Positions 24,655 through 40,491 are shown, counted from the stretch's first letter. The stretch is DNA of 64,000 bases from Pontederia crassipes (GCA_030549335.1 JAUKPH010000022.1:4203001-4267000); one strand, 5' to 3'. Numbers and translations: made by a program. Notes: generated by a model from the letters alone, not told the origin.

Positions 24655-27600
24655 TTATAAACCCCTTAAAATGAATTTTTTTCCTCGAATTTAGTCAGAG
24701 GTTAGGACTTACCAAACAATGTAGGGAATTCTTTTCGCATCTCAGACTCGAGTTCTCATATTGCTTCGTCACTTTGATGATGGGTCCAAGCCACCTTGAC
24801 CAATGGTACATCCTTATTATTGTGACGATGAACCTTGGTCTCTCCTCATAGGTCAAGTCATCTTTGAGATTGTGTTCTTCATATCTTATGACATTTGTAT
24901 CATTATGCTTATACTTTCGAAGCATCAAAACATGGAATACATTATAAACTCGCCCATAGGATGGAGGTAATGCTACTCAGCAAGCACCCTCTCCAACTAG
25001 CTCAAGTACCTCAAAAGCACCAACATATCTTGGCCTGAACTTTCATCTTTTACTGGACCTCATCACACCTTTGATTGGGGAAACCTTCATGAGCACCTGA
25101 TCACCTGTCTTGAAATTTTGTTCACGTCGACCTTTATTAGCATAAAACTTCTATCTTGCCTGAGCTGCCTTCATCCTCTGTTGTATTAATTTGACCCTTG
25201 CTGGATATTCTTTTGTTTGCTTCAGCTCTTTAGCATCCAAAAAATTCCTTTCACCTATCTCATTCCAGCATGCAGGTGAACGACATGATCTCCCATACAG
25301 GGCTACAAAGAGAGCCATGTGAATGTTGGATTGTTGTTATTATAAGCAAATTTGATGAGTGGTAGTGATCATTCCAATTGCCCTGAGAATCAATGGCACA
25401 AGCTCTTAATATGTCTTTAACTATTTGAATGGTCCTCTCAAAAATGTCGTGCTATTATTCAATCTCGTTCCAAAAGAGTGTTGTAGACTCCTCTAGAATC
25501 TTGCTTTGAATCTTGGATCCTGATCTGATGCAATATAGGTGGGGATCCCATGAAGTCTGATAATCTCGTGTAGATACAAATCCATAAGGCTCTGCACTGA
25601 CTGTTTGAATTTGATGGGTAAGAAGTGTGTAGACTTCGTTAATCGATCAACTACTATCCATATAGCATCATGCCCCTTCTGAAGTCCATGGAGATATCTT
25701 CCCATTTCCATCGTGGAATAGCAAGAGATGCTTTCCATAAGGCTTCTGGTGTTTTACTTTTACTTGTTGGTAGATCAGACACTTTGAAACATATTCTATA
25801 ATCTGTCGCTTCATATCATTCCACCAAAAAGTTCTTTGCACATATTTGTACATCTTGGTACTGCCTGGATGGATCGTAAATTCAGACTTACGACATTCAT
25901 CCATCATTTCTCTTTTAAGAGCTTCATCATTTGGTCTCACAGATATCTGATTTCACCATCTGTTGAGAGCTTGGAATCTTTTTCTTCATTCTGCCATCTT
26001 TCCAACATCATTGCATATTCAGGATCTTGATCCTGAGCCTTAATAATTCTATTCACCAGATTCAATTGTATCTGGACCATTCCTTCCAAGTCTTGAGTTC
26101 CATAAACTCAACTCCTTCATCATCTCATAAACATGTATCATTACATAAGCCAATGAGCTCTTCCACTTGCGACTGAGTGCGTATGCAACTAAGTTCGCCT
26201 TATCGGGATGATAGTTAATAATAAACTCATAGTCTTTTAAGAATTTCATCCACCTTCGTTGTTGCATATTGAGGTCCCGTTGATAGAAAACATACTTGAG
26301 GCTTTTATGATCGGTGAATACCTCAAATTTTACTCTATAAAGGTAGTGTCTCCAAATTTTCAATACAAATACTACCGCTATCAATTCAAGGTCATGAGTT
26401 GGGTAATTCACATCATGCTTCTTCGACTGCCTAGATGCATATGTGACTACCTTGTCATGTTACATTAGCACGCATCCCAATACTATACCGCAAGCATCAC
26501 TATACACTACATACCCATCAATACCTTTCAGAATAGTAAGTATGGGTGCAATGGTCAACCTGGCCTTTAGTTCTTGGAAACTATCTTTGCATTTTTGTGT
26601 CCATATATACTTCACACACTTCTTTGTTAGGTTCATCAAGGGAGATGCAATCTTTGATAAGTCCATGATGAAACTGCGGTAATAACTTGCCAATATGAGA
26701 AAATTATGGATTTTTGTAGCATGCTTTAGTCTTGGCCAGTGGGATACTGCTTCTACTTTAGAAGGATCCACTAAACTGCCCTTCTTTGAAATTATATGTC
26801 CCAAAAACATAATTTGTTCAAGTGAGAATTCGCACTTTGACAGCTTACCATATAATTTGTGATGTCTTAATTTCTCCAAAATAATATTTTGATGTTCCTT
26901 GTGTTGTTCTGGGTTCTCCGAATAAATCAGAATATCATTTACAAATTGATCCATGTATGGTCTGAACAAGATCCATGAAAACTACATAGACGTTCGTCAG
27001 TTCAAAAGGCATCACTAAGAATTCATAGTGAATGTACCTTGATCGAAAAGTCATCTTTTGTACATCTTCTTCGGCGACTCTAAGCTGTTGGTACCCACTT
27101 CATAAATCAATCTTGGAAAATACCGCGGCATTAGATAGTTGATCGAAAAGGTCATCGATCCGTGATAGAGGGTACTTATTCTTGACTGTCGCTTTGTTCA
27201 ACCCTCTATAGTCGATACACAACCTTAGAGAATTGTCCTTCTTCTTGAAAAAAGCACCGGAGCTCTCCAAAGAGATACACTCAGCCCGATAAACCCCTTG
27301 TCTAAAAGTTTCTGGATTTGCTTCTTCAGTTCATACATTTCGGCCGGTGCCATCCAATAAGGGGCCTTTGAGATTGGGACTGTGTCTAAAAGGAGATCGA
27401 TACGGAAATCAATCTCTCATCGCGGTGGCAATCTGAAGATGTCCTCTGGAAAGATATCCGAAAATTTGCGAACTACATCCAATTGTTGTAGTTGGGTTGA
27501 TGGGTCATCCGTCTTCACCACACTTGCTAGCAAACCTTTGCAACCCTTCTGTATCATCTTCTGTGTTTTCATAGTAGATATAATGACTTTTCCTTCTTTG

Positions 27601-28507
27601 CTTGTAGTACCCCGAACAGTAGCATTGCATTCATGTTGGGTACCAATTACCTTCTTTTGTTTACATAGAACAACTACATCATGGTAGGATAGTCAATCCA
27701 TATCAAGAATCACATCATAATCCATCATAGGAATTACTATCAAATCTGCATAGAAGTTCTTGCCTTCTATCATCACTAGTACCTCAAGGAGGTACTTCAT
27801 GGCATGGAGCATTCCCATAGAAGTGATCACCTCCATAGGGCTTATGTCATGTAGCGGTAAACTTAGAGGAGTAGCACAATCTTTAAATATAAATGAGTGA
27901 GAAGCACCCGAATCAAATAATACAGTAGTATGAAGACTAATTATGGATAGTATACCTTGATGACCTCGACATCTACTGGCATCACATCTTCCTCCAAGTG
28001 GAAGACTCTTCCTTGTACCAAATTATTTCCACCTCTGGCACCACGCAGAGATGGAGCTTGGTCATCCTTGTTCCTGGTGGGGCAATCCCGAATGAAGTGC
28101 CCGTGTTGGCCACAATGTAGACAAACTCCAGCCTCCATCATACATTCCCTAATATGGAATCTCCTACAATGTGGGCAAGCAACATTATCTTGTGCTTGTT
28201 GTTGAGGTTGATGACGTTGAGGTTGCAAAGGGTGATCCATTAACATATCTCATCATGATCATCTTTAATTTCATATTCATCATCTTTACCTTACGGTGGG
28301 GTTGTTGTTGGCCATTAGCATCACGAGGCTCATATGGTCTTGCTCTATTGTCCTGATGTTGATTCGTACGATTAGGTCCTCCTTGATTATGGTGCCTGTC
28401 ATTCCATCGAGGTTGGTTCTGCACAAGGAGTTGCATGGGGACCTTTCCTTTCACATATCTGGATTCCTTTTGTTCTCTAACAAAATTTCTTTCCATCGTG
28501 GTCGCCA

Positions 28508-29017
28508 GCTCATCATAAATCATACTACTATAGTTAGGGATAAACTAGAGCATGCTTCAAGCTTAAAACTAAGATTTTATGATGAATCTATCCTACTTCC
28601 ATACCTTGCAAGTTTCTGTCCAAGAAATTATTTAATCTATTCTTCTTTTTCTTCCTCCTTTTCTTCTTCCTCTTTCTCCGGCAGCTCCTCATTGTTCAGA
28701 CGCACGGTCGTCGACGTCCAAGTTCTCGAGCTGGTCTCCTGTTGGATGGCAGCGGAAAGACATGTGTGAGAACAAGAAGTGCGCACGAAAAATAGGAAAA
28801 AATATGTAGGGCCGATTTGCAAAGGAAAAAAAGAGGCTGCACAATTTGCTTTGGCTTCTTATTTATATGAGAAGAGTTTGAGTTCCGTAGAGGTTTTAAG
28901 ATTAGATTCTATCTCCGAAATATTTAAAGCATTATTTCTCCTTTTATCTTTTTCCTATTCGATTTTTTATCTTCCGTTTTTTATCTTCTTTTTTATTCAA
29001 AAGTCTCTGATGTTATA
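28508..29017 (-). repeat. Shorter LTR copy at the right edge of the Tekay-type complex
   Basis: Matches 24154-24654 in order, including AACTAGAGCATGCTT and the CTTCTTCCTC tract. It joins the gag region directly on its left. Confidence 0.75.
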
Positions 29018-29083
29018 ATTTGTCCAACCGTTACAAAGTCCGTCGGAAATAATCCGTCGAAAATTCGACTTTTTCTTGTAATG
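29018..29083. mobile_element. CACTA right-end remnant
   Basis: Contains CCGTCGGAAATAATCCGTCG subterminal repeats and ends TTTTTCTTGTAATG, a one-base variant of the CACTA terminus CTTGTAGTG. It abuts the Tekay complex on the left. Probably the right end of the split element whose other part is at 14560-15259. Confidence 0.6.
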
Positions 29084-31329
29084 TATTTCAAAGTAAAATT
29101 TGTAAAGGAATTAATTAGTTCATATAATGAGGTGTTTTGTAGTAAATGATATCAATCAACATTTGAATATATGTATATATATCGAACGAAAGAATTCGAA
29201 TCTTGTACTGGTGCATCGATCTCGATCTAGCCACGTGCAACAACTGGGAAGGGTTGGTGTGTGGAGAGAGGGAGAGAGTTAGGTAGTTGTGTTTGCGCGT
29301 CGGTGGGTTGAGGGGGCGGGGGTAGAGAGAGAGGAGAGAGAAAGAGAGAGAGAGATCACCGATTCCATGGAGTCCATACGGTAAACTTGTTTTGGCTGCA
29401 TTGTACATTTCCTTCCTTTTTTTACACAATTATTTCATACGATTCCTTTCTTTATCTTCCTACTTTATTGCTATCATTTCTTTATTTTTTCAATCAGAAA
29501 AGGTTGGATCACTCATCTTAATAAGTCAATACGAGCAAACTACATATCGGCAAATAAATTATGCTTCTTTAATAAAAAAACATTATACGTACTTGTGTGA
29601 GACCTACTTAATAAACAAGTTTTGCTACTTTATTTGTTTAGGTATCAATCAGTGACCAGGATTTAGTCTACATGCATAAATGTACTTAAATTTGTTTAAA
29701 TAATGCTAATGTCGGCATGCATTATATATGTTTATAATTAATTAGTATGAGGACAAGACCAATGTCGTGTACTAATGAAGCTGCAATACCTTGTTACTCA
29801 CGTCTATGCCATTCTCTATGTCGACCATGCCCTAAATCTTAATCCAACTTAACTAAGATTCACTTGTTCCCTCATAATTATTAATATACTACACAGTTAA
29901 AAAGCTCTTTGAGGTGCCAAGGGGCATCCCTCTCCCGGATGTGAGAGGAGCCAAAAAAAATCGAAATGTGTTCTCTTTTTATGACATATGTTCTAAACTT
30001 TTGAAAATTACTACAAAAACTTTGATCTAAGTTTATATTCTATCATCTAAACATAAATATTTATAAAAATTATATAAAAGTTAGGCATACAGATGTTCTC
30101 AATAATTGTATTTCTCAATTTGAATTATCTTATCCTTTTCTGTGTGCAATTTTTCTCTTGTCTAAATTCGTGACGCTTGTTAATTGATTACTTAACAAGC
30201 CCCTAAATCGAGGTGTTAATTAATAAAAATTAATTTCCTCCCAGCAATTGTAATTACTTTGCTGGATTTAATATTTATTCACTAAATACTTACTTTCAGA
30301 ATATTATTATATACTTCGAAAATAAGAGTTATATAGGTTGGAATTAATTAGTCATTCCCTTTTTATGTCCCAAATTCACAAGGATAATTATCATTTTTGC
30401 TAATTAATTAGTTCAAATAAGGACCAAAGAAGATAATACTTTTTCATGACGTTTTCGCTCCTTTTCGTGCATAGAATGTAACATTTTAGTTAAGAGTTCA
30501 TGCCATTGATCGAAAAAGAAATACCTCTAGTCCACTATAAAATCAAAATCAGACCCTTGAAAAATGCGATATATATATATATATATGTATAATGTAGTTT
30601 CTTTCTCTTGATAGGAACAAGGTCAATCTCAACGGTGGGCCTAGCGCTGTTCACTTGGTGCCCACATCGACAAGGACTGCTCACCTAATGAACTCTTGAT
30701 TTTGCAGACAGAACAGCTCATAATATAACATGTGTTTCTCTCTCTTGTTCCACATGAGAACAAGCAGCTCTTAGTGTATCACGACAATTTGTTTTCGAAG
30801 AAAAAAAATGCTTTCTTTCTTTAATATCAAGTTGTCTGTAAATTAATCAAGACAAATGAGTACGTAGTTGATCATTTCAGAAACCTGAGCCCCATAAATA
30901 TATGCAGACACACATATATATACATGAGGTTAATTTTGCTGCACAAAAATTTAAGCAACAATGACACATCTTATATTATTGTCAGAGAAATTAAGGCAAT
31001 TATTCGAATGGGAAAACACAGGGAAACATCTATGCGAAAAGGATATGAAGAGTAGTTAAAAAGGCAGGATTTGGCTGAAATAAAATTAAGCTCAAGTTGC
31101 TAGCATACATATATTACCTGTTATGTTGTACTGTTGTAATGAAAGTAATGGCTGACGATATCGAAGAAAAATGGAAACATCAACGTTATGTGATCAATGA
31201 GATTATCTTCGTGTGGTTATGATTAATATGTCCACGTATTTTTATTCTGATGACATTCCAAATCTGGTCGAAGGATGATATATATATATATGGTAAGAGA
31301 TTATGTCATATAATTGTCCAATTATATAA
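29084..31329. other. Intergenic region with GA and TA microsatellites
   Basis: AT-rich, no gene recognised. GA-rich microsatellite at about 29255-29355 and TA repeat at 30568-30586. The short open frames at 29392-29655 look like chance. Confidence 0.6.
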
Positions 31330-32200
31330 CTAAAAGTACAAATCTCTGACCAGCGGGAAGTGAACCTTGTAAGAAGCTTTCTGCCAATAATACCTTGGAA
31401 AAACTATTGGAAAAAACATGTGTGCATCCATAACAATAGAAATTGCCTGGCTTACAGTATTAGAATCCCCACCCGTACACCATTCATGATATGACAGGCA
31501 AAGTAGTTCATTAATTCTGTGCTTGACAGGGTCAGAAGAAGGAATGAACTGCAGAAAGTACTTCAAAAATCTAGTTGTCAGTTCATGAAGTCGACGGCCA
31601 CAAGACTATAAATTGTCAAAAACAATTCATCATCCGGGGACTCCATAAATGATTGCAAAGTTGTCTATGCCTTTCTTTTATTGCAGCTGCCAGCTGGTGA
31701 AGAGAGCCGAGTACTCAGGCAACCATATCATGAACGATATTGAAACACACATTGGTTGCATGAGACTTTGCTATTCTTAAAAATGCTCTGCAATGGAGAA
31801 AATGATCCGTCAAAACAACCAGAGGACTCCCCAATCCATCCGCTTGCTCAGATTCAAAGGCGTCCAAAGATGATGAGAAGGAAACTTGTTTGAGTGGAGT
31901 TAGCATTGATGAGCTAATGAAGATTGGATTGTTATAGCTGGAATATTGGACCACTCTACAGTTGGTTGTGAGGGTCCACGGTGAAACAGGCTCGATCGTA
32001 CTCTGTAAAGTAATCATCATATCATGGTGGATGTTCAGTTACTTCTATGCTTTGTGCCCAGCTACATCTGTCTAATCTTCTTAATTATCCAGGTTTCTGT
32101 TGTGCTTGGAACAGCTTTTGCCCCCCACCAAAGAGGCTGGAGAGGCCTAGAGAAACTTCAATTGCATGCTGAAGTCTGCTTCTCGAGATTTTAGTAAGCC
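31330..32200 (-). pseudogene. Decayed remnant of an unrecognised host gene
   Basis: Three stretches read as continuous protein-like sequence on the minus strand when adjacent frames are followed. About 32200-32090 has SRLQHAIEVSLGLSSLFGGG. 32020-31715 is a 101-codon frame. About 31590-31330 is a 78-codon frame with FLQFIPSSDPVKHRINELL. At least two in-frame stops and frame changes lie between 31715 and 31590, so it is not an active gene. The composition is that of an ordinary soluble, helix-rich protein, not of transposon domains I know. I do not recognise the family. It could be a captured exon or an old local duplicate. Confidence 0.45.
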
Positions 32201-32925
32201 AATAAAGGATTTGGAAGATAGTTACGTTGGAAAATTAAATTGAAACTACTGATCAGTTCTCAACTCTTGGCTAATGGATGACAGATGGACATCTTTTTTA
32301 TCCCTCTGGAGTCTGGCCCTCTTGACTGCTTCTTACTGTACTTTTTTATTCATTTTCTTTTAATTCTATATATCTGTGTGCTAATCATGCTACTGATTTC
32401 CTCAAAAGGATAGAGATAAAAGCTAGATGATAAAGAAATAGAATCTCTCAGTTGCAGGGCAAAAAGAGGGAAAAGAGACCATGAAAATTTATAAGTGCAG
32501 ACCATTAAGTACTTACTCATGGGTGTTTAACTGATGCATCGATTTGATGGCAGCACGCATAAGCAGGCACTGAACTGAAGTAAATGGCCTCAGTTGTGCT
32601 TAGCATGAAGGCCATAAACTGGCCTGGTACAGGAGAGATAAAAAATTTGTTAATGTACAAAAGTAAATCAATCTCCATCCATTTTACTTACTAAAAGTAA
32701 CAACAATCATAGAGGAGCAATTTAAGTACCGCCAAAATGATTCTTCTGTCATCAATTATTTGTCTCTCAGTTTGACCTTAGTGAATATCAAAATAAAAAT
32801 GCATGCATATAGTAGCTATGCTAAACAAATGAGGAGAAAAAATACTACTTATCTTATAACGTGCATTAATGTATAGGTTAAGTTCTTATGCCGGGAAGAT
32901 TCTTCTTCCACTTGTGCTGCATGCC
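32201..32925. other. Peroxidase upstream region
   Basis: Non-coding, AT-rich sequence between the pseudogene remnant and the peroxidase TATA box. No transposon ends seen. Likely contains the proximal promoter. Confidence 0.5.
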
Positions 32926-32933
32926 TATTTAAA
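32926..32933 (+). promoter_or_regulatory. TATA box of the peroxidase gene
   Basis: TATTTAAA, 89 bp upstream of the ATG at 33022. Spacing suits transcription starting near 32955-32965 with a 5' leader of about 60 bp. Core-promoter call by motif and position only. Confidence 0.6.
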
Positions 32934-33021
32934 GGGACATACTTTGGAGCTCGCATGTGTTAGCAGACAAGAACTGACTTAGCCAGAAGCTCTCGCAGTA
33001 AACAAACCATAAATCTTAGAG

Positions 33022-36197
<3,176 letters not shown>

Positions 36198-36956
36198 GAT
36201 TAACTAGCTAGTAAATGCTTTTTGTATAATAATTGCTTGCATGCTTCAATTACGTATATGTCTGATGCGGGTATAACTGAAGTGTATTTCTGCTTTCTGT
36301 ATTTAATTTTGTCATAAAAGCTTCATTTTAGTTAGATTACATTATTTCAAAGAAGAGCTCGCCTGCTCTCCACTCCACTCCAGTTGCAGATCCACTCGAT
36401 CGAGCTCCCTCAGCTGGTTATGCAATACCTCTCGTGCATGCGTCAATGTTTTTATTTATTTTATTTAAAAAACAATGTGATACGAATTAATAGAACGATA
36501 ATGAATTTTAGTTTTTATTCCATCATTTCGAATGCTATGGCGGCAACAGGTAAAAAGTATCATTTGTATCGGAACAAAAATTATTATTAATTTGCTTACA
36601 AAATTTTGAGTCATTTCTAAAGAGTAAAGCCTACAGATCTTAAAAATGAGTTCGGTAGAAGTCACATTTTGAATGTAAGGTGGACTAATTTTGTATTTTA
36701 TAAAGCCAGTCAACTTTACATTCAAAAATAATATTTTGGCATGCAAACTCCATACGCTACTCACTTAAAAAGAGCTGAACCCAATCTTCAGTAACTACCA
36801 TCAACTTATCAAGAAATTGATTGATTTAAATTTTGATCCAGATACCTAAAGTTTGAATCATAGTAAATTGATGACGATGATGATGATTAGTATTCCTAAA
36901 ACATCAAATATTCCTAAAACACGATTTGAGGATATCTTTTTTTAGATGATGATAAT
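36198..36956. other. Peroxidase 3' flank
   Basis: Holds the 3' untranslated region; candidate polyadenylation signals are ATAATAAT near 36226 and CATAAAA near 36313. The rest is AT-rich with no gene recognised. Confidence 0.5.
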
Positions 36957-37119
36957 CACTACAAGAAAAACGCGGATTATCGACGGTCCGAACCGTCGGT
37001 AATCAGCCCGAAAACCGTCGGTAACGCAATTACCGACGGTTTTTCAGTCGGAATCGATCCGTCCGAAAAACGCTCGTCGCAAACGGATTTGCGACGGTTG
37101 AAAAAAATTCGTCGAAAAT

Positions 37120-37500
37120 ATCGACGGTTCTGGCCGTCGGAACAGTCCCCGACGGTTCGACCCGTCGAAATTTTCCGACGGTTGCAACCGCCGGAAAAGT
37201 CCCCGACGGTTCGAACCGTCGATATTTCCGACGGTTGCAACCGCCGGAAAAGGCCGACGGTCCGAGCCGTAGATATTTCCGACGGTTGCAACCGCCGAAA
37301 AAGTCCCCGGCGGTTCGAACCGTCGATATTTCCGACGATTCCAACCGTCGGAAAAGGCCGGTGGTCCGAGCCGTCGAAATTTCAGACGGTTCCAACCGTC
37401 GGAAAACGCCGACGGTCCTAGCCGTCGCAACTTTTCGACGGTCCCAACTGTCGAAACTTTAGACGGTTGTCGCAACCGTCGATCTTTTGACAGTCGCGAC
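37120..37500. repeat. Subterminal palindromic repeat array, left arm of CACTA A
   Basis: Unit of about 50-54 bp, repeated about seven times. Each unit holds two short inverted repeats such as CCGACGGTTGCAACCGCCGG and GACGGTTCGAACCGTC. In CACTA elements subterminal motifs bind the accessory transposase (TNPA in En/Spm); binding here is inferred. Confidence 0.8.
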
Positions 37501-38167
37501 CGTCGCAAATAATTTTTTAAATATAAAAAAAAATTAGCGGCCGGATCCGCCCGCCTGGCGGCCGATCCGGCGCCAGGAGGCCGGATCCGACCGCTGGAGG
37601 CCGGATCCGGCCGCCTGGCGGCCGGATCCGAACGGCCACGGCCGGATCCGGCCGACAGCAGAGAGAGAGAGATGCCGATGAGGAGCGGGAGAGAGAGAGA
37701 TACGCCGGCGCGGGAGAGGGTCACCGGTGCGGGAGAGGGTCGCCGGCGTCCGTCGTGGGAGGGTCGCCGGCGTCCGGTGCGCGGGAGAGGCCGATCTCGC
37801 GGCGTAACCGGCGTCCGTGCTCGCTGCCGGGAGAGGGAGAGAGGAGAGGAGGGAGAGAGAGAGGAGTGGAGGGAGGAGGGAGAGAGAAGAGGGAGGAGGG
37901 AAAATATATAAAGGAAAAAAGTGGAAAGAAAGCGGGAAAAAAAAGCGGGATAACGAAATTTTAATTACCGACGGTTTCGACCGTCGAAAATATAAATAAT
38001 AAATAATTTTATTTTATTTAGTTATATATAATATTTATTTTTTATTTTACCGATGATAATCTTTACCGACGGTCAAAACCGTCGGTAATTGCGACGGTTT
38101 GGATATCCGTCGGAAATTGCGACGGATTTACCGACGGTTACGACCTTCGGAAATTGCGGCGGATTTT

Positions 38168-38700
38168 GCGACGGATGGATATCCGTCGAAAATATCGACG
38201 TTCCTAACCGTCAAAAAATTAAATAAAAATATAATTAATTATATAATTAATTTTTTATTTCCGACGATCACAATCGTCAGAAAATCTGTCGAAAAAATTT
38301 AATAATAATATTAAAAATATATAATTTATTTTTTTTATTTTCGACGGTCCTAACCGTCGGAAAAGTCATCGGAAATTGCGACAGATGGATATCCGTCGAA
38401 AATATCGACGTTCCTAATCGTCGAAAAATTAAATAATAATATAATTAATTATATAATTAATTTTTAAATTTTTGACGGTCGTGACCGTCGGAAAATCCGT
38501 TGAAAAAAATTAATAATAATATTAAAAATATATAATTTAATTTTTTTATTTTCGACGATCGTAACCGTCGAAAAAGTCGTCGGAAATTACGACGGATGGA
38601 TATCCGTCGAAAATATCGACGTTCCTAATCGTCGAAAAATTAAATAATTTATAAATTATTTCCGACGATCATAACCGTCGAAAAATCCGTCGGAAACGGA
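38168..38700. repeat. Tandem repeat of about 210 bp, right arm of CACTA A
   Basis: GCGACGGATGGATATCCGTC and its variants start near 38168, 38378 and 38589, each followed by an AT-rich block and further CGTCGG motifs. About 2.5 copies. Confidence 0.75.
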
Positions 38701-38836
38701 ACCGTCGAAAAATCTGTCGCAAATAGCGACGGATTTAGAACCGTCGAAAATTATCCATCAGAAAATCGCGATTTTCTTGTAGTGAATGAAGGCAGTTCAA
38801 GGTTAAATTGTAATTGTGTCAGGCTAGGAGATAAAT

Positions 38837-39184
38837 GTTTTTTTTTCTAAAGAAAACTACAAATTCATTAAGTTAAATTGTAATTGTTCTGATACATGAG
38901 TTGAGCGAGATGAGGGGTGGATCTTCAACTCACAAGAAATCTGAATCGAAGGAGCGTAATTGCTTTACCAAAAAGTCAACCGACAAATTTAGAATTCTAT
39001 TGATGTGCATGGGCTCGAAATTTACAAATGATTCCAACGAGTCCAGATGTCTCCCTTAATGTTCCTGATGCAACAAGGGAAGCTTGATAATCTTCATAGC
39101 AATCCAATGACAATAGAGGTCTCCGATCTGACAAAAATGTTCATATAGTTCAATTCTTGGCAACACATCACTGCACATAGCAAA
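38837..39184 (-). mobile_element. LINE 3' end: RNase H tail and poly-A (piece 4 of a split LINE)
   Basis: Minus-strand reading ends with a plant LINE RNase H C-terminus: DSLESFVNFEPMHINR, then LSVDFLVKQL near 39045-38965. A short 3' tail and a 9-base T-run (38838-38846 on the plus strand, i.e. poly-A) follow. It is cut at 39184 by a Ty3/gypsy element. The remaining LINE pieces are at 46518-48357, 49932-50256 and 57889-58077. Confidence 0.75.
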
Positions 39185-40491
39185 TGTAACTCCATAAATC
39201 GACTCCTGTTACATGGCGAAGATCAACTTGTAGACGCTATAGACGCTCTGACTTTGACTAACATGTTTCAATCAAGAGCCGAGACACGTCAGCAGAAGAA
39301 AGAATAATAGAGAAATAAAAAAAAGAATAACTTTAATTGCGGAAATCTGAAAAGTGGCTACACCATCTCTAAGGAATGAAAATAAAGTTCTACATCATGA
39401 ATTTATAAATATGCCGAAGGAAAAAAGAAAACTAATAAATCATGTGGTTCATGTGCTGTCTCATCGTCAGAGTTTTGTCACCGCACCTACTCAACACCGT
39501 CATTAACCTGGTCCTATGAAAATCAGACACAGAGGAGGAAGTCCTTCTGTAAGCTTTACAGCCTAGTGGGGAACCACATAATGTACAATGCATAACTTGA
39601 ATAGAGAAATCAACGGTAAAATAGAATACCTATTTTGAATAAATAGTGGAACATGAGAGTATCATATATAATCATAAGAGATATAAATTAATAACATAAA
39701 GCAATAGAATCAAATGATGCTAGAAATTTTATAATCATAACATGAGAATACCGATAACTTGACTTGATGTTCATGCTTGCTTGTCTTGTTCATCCTTGTT
39801 AATCTTGATTCATGTTTAGAAATTATGGTGACTTTAGGTGCCTTTACTTCTTGGGGTATGCCGAGAAAATGATACAGCCTTGTGCAGGTCAATGGGAGCG
39901 ACCTTTATCATGAAGCACTTAGTTTGGATTGGCAACCCATTTATTATCTTTCATCTTAACTTATTAATCACTTTTAGTAACTTGTCATTCTTTGTTCTTC
40001 TTATCACAGAGGCAACAAAATCGATGAGAAATAAATCAATAAAAGAATTGATCTTAAAAATCAAGGGTGAATCTCAACGAGGGCAGAAAATAGAATCAGT
40101 CCTAAATGGCAATGGATTAGTTGATAATATGATAAAAATAAATTACTGGGAATCAGTCGATCGGTGGTTTCAAAGGTCGGATGGTGGAATTGGAGGATCG
40201 ATCGACCGGTCAGGTAGTGAGGCTCAAGGATCGATCGGTCGGTCGAAGAGGCTATTCAGTCGATCGACCTGTAGGTTTCATGCAAGTCGGCGGTGAATTC
40301 AATAAATTGGTCGACCGGTTGCTAGCAATGCATACGAGCCGGTCGACCGGTTGGCGTCCTGATGGATTCCAAAACTCAAAAAATCCTTCATTCTACTTTT
40401 TCTTTACCTCCTGTTTTTGTTTCTTACCTCCTATCAGCAAGTCATGGTTTTATCTCTTTTTCTTTTTCTTTTTTTTTTGTTGGTTGTTACA
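39185..40491 (-). repeat. 3' LTR of the chromovirus-type element
   Basis: TGTAACTCC...GGTTGTTACA. Aligns with 44609-46517. Contains CCGGTCGACCGGT-type palindromes at about 40150-40350. Confidence 0.85.

Larger units (their letters stand above)
15260..29017 (-). mobile_element. Tekay-type Ty3/gypsy complex: body-LTR-body-LTR
   Basis: Fossil complex on the minus strand. The right-hand body (24655-28507) has gag with zinc knuckle CLHCGQHGHFIRDC (28246-27941), a protease region, reverse transcriptase and RNase H (about 27370-26049), integrase (25940-25493) and a chromovirus C-terminal tail with RKYKHNDTNVIRYEE (24928-24695). Its 3' LTR is 16370-17461 plus 23884-24654, split by a copia element, and a shorter LTR copy lies at 28508-29017. 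The same split LTR also carries a primer-binding site (16350-16360) and a second, gag-only body to its left (16340-15260). It therefore serves two bodies. Broken, with many breaks. The lineage call rests on the integrase tail and gag. Confidence 0.78.
36957..38784 (-). mobile_element. Non-autonomous CACTA element A, complete ends
   Basis: Left end CACTACAAGAAAAACGCG; right end, reversed, CACTACAAGAAAATCGCG. 3-bp target duplication AAT at 36954-36956 and 38785-38787. Length 1828 bp. Both arms are packed with subterminal repeats of the type CCGTCGGAAAT and CGACGGTT, many as short palindromes. The centre (37540-37915) is GC-rich. Read on the minus strand, it has TATATA at 37904-37911 followed by a pyrimidine-rich leader. 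No transposase. The open frames across the arms, up to 226 codons on the minus strand, are by-products of the repeats. Confidence 0.92.

Noticed and set aside
37044-37724. A 226-codon minus-strand open frame
   Set aside because: It runs through CGACGG-type subterminal repeats and GC-rich DNA of CACTA A; overlapping frames are open too and the protein is only a repeat translation.
36957-38784. Regular short repeats resembling a CRISPR array
   Set aside because: Units are palindromic, variable and without unique spacers, and they sit inside an element with CACTA ends and an AAT duplication in a plant genome.
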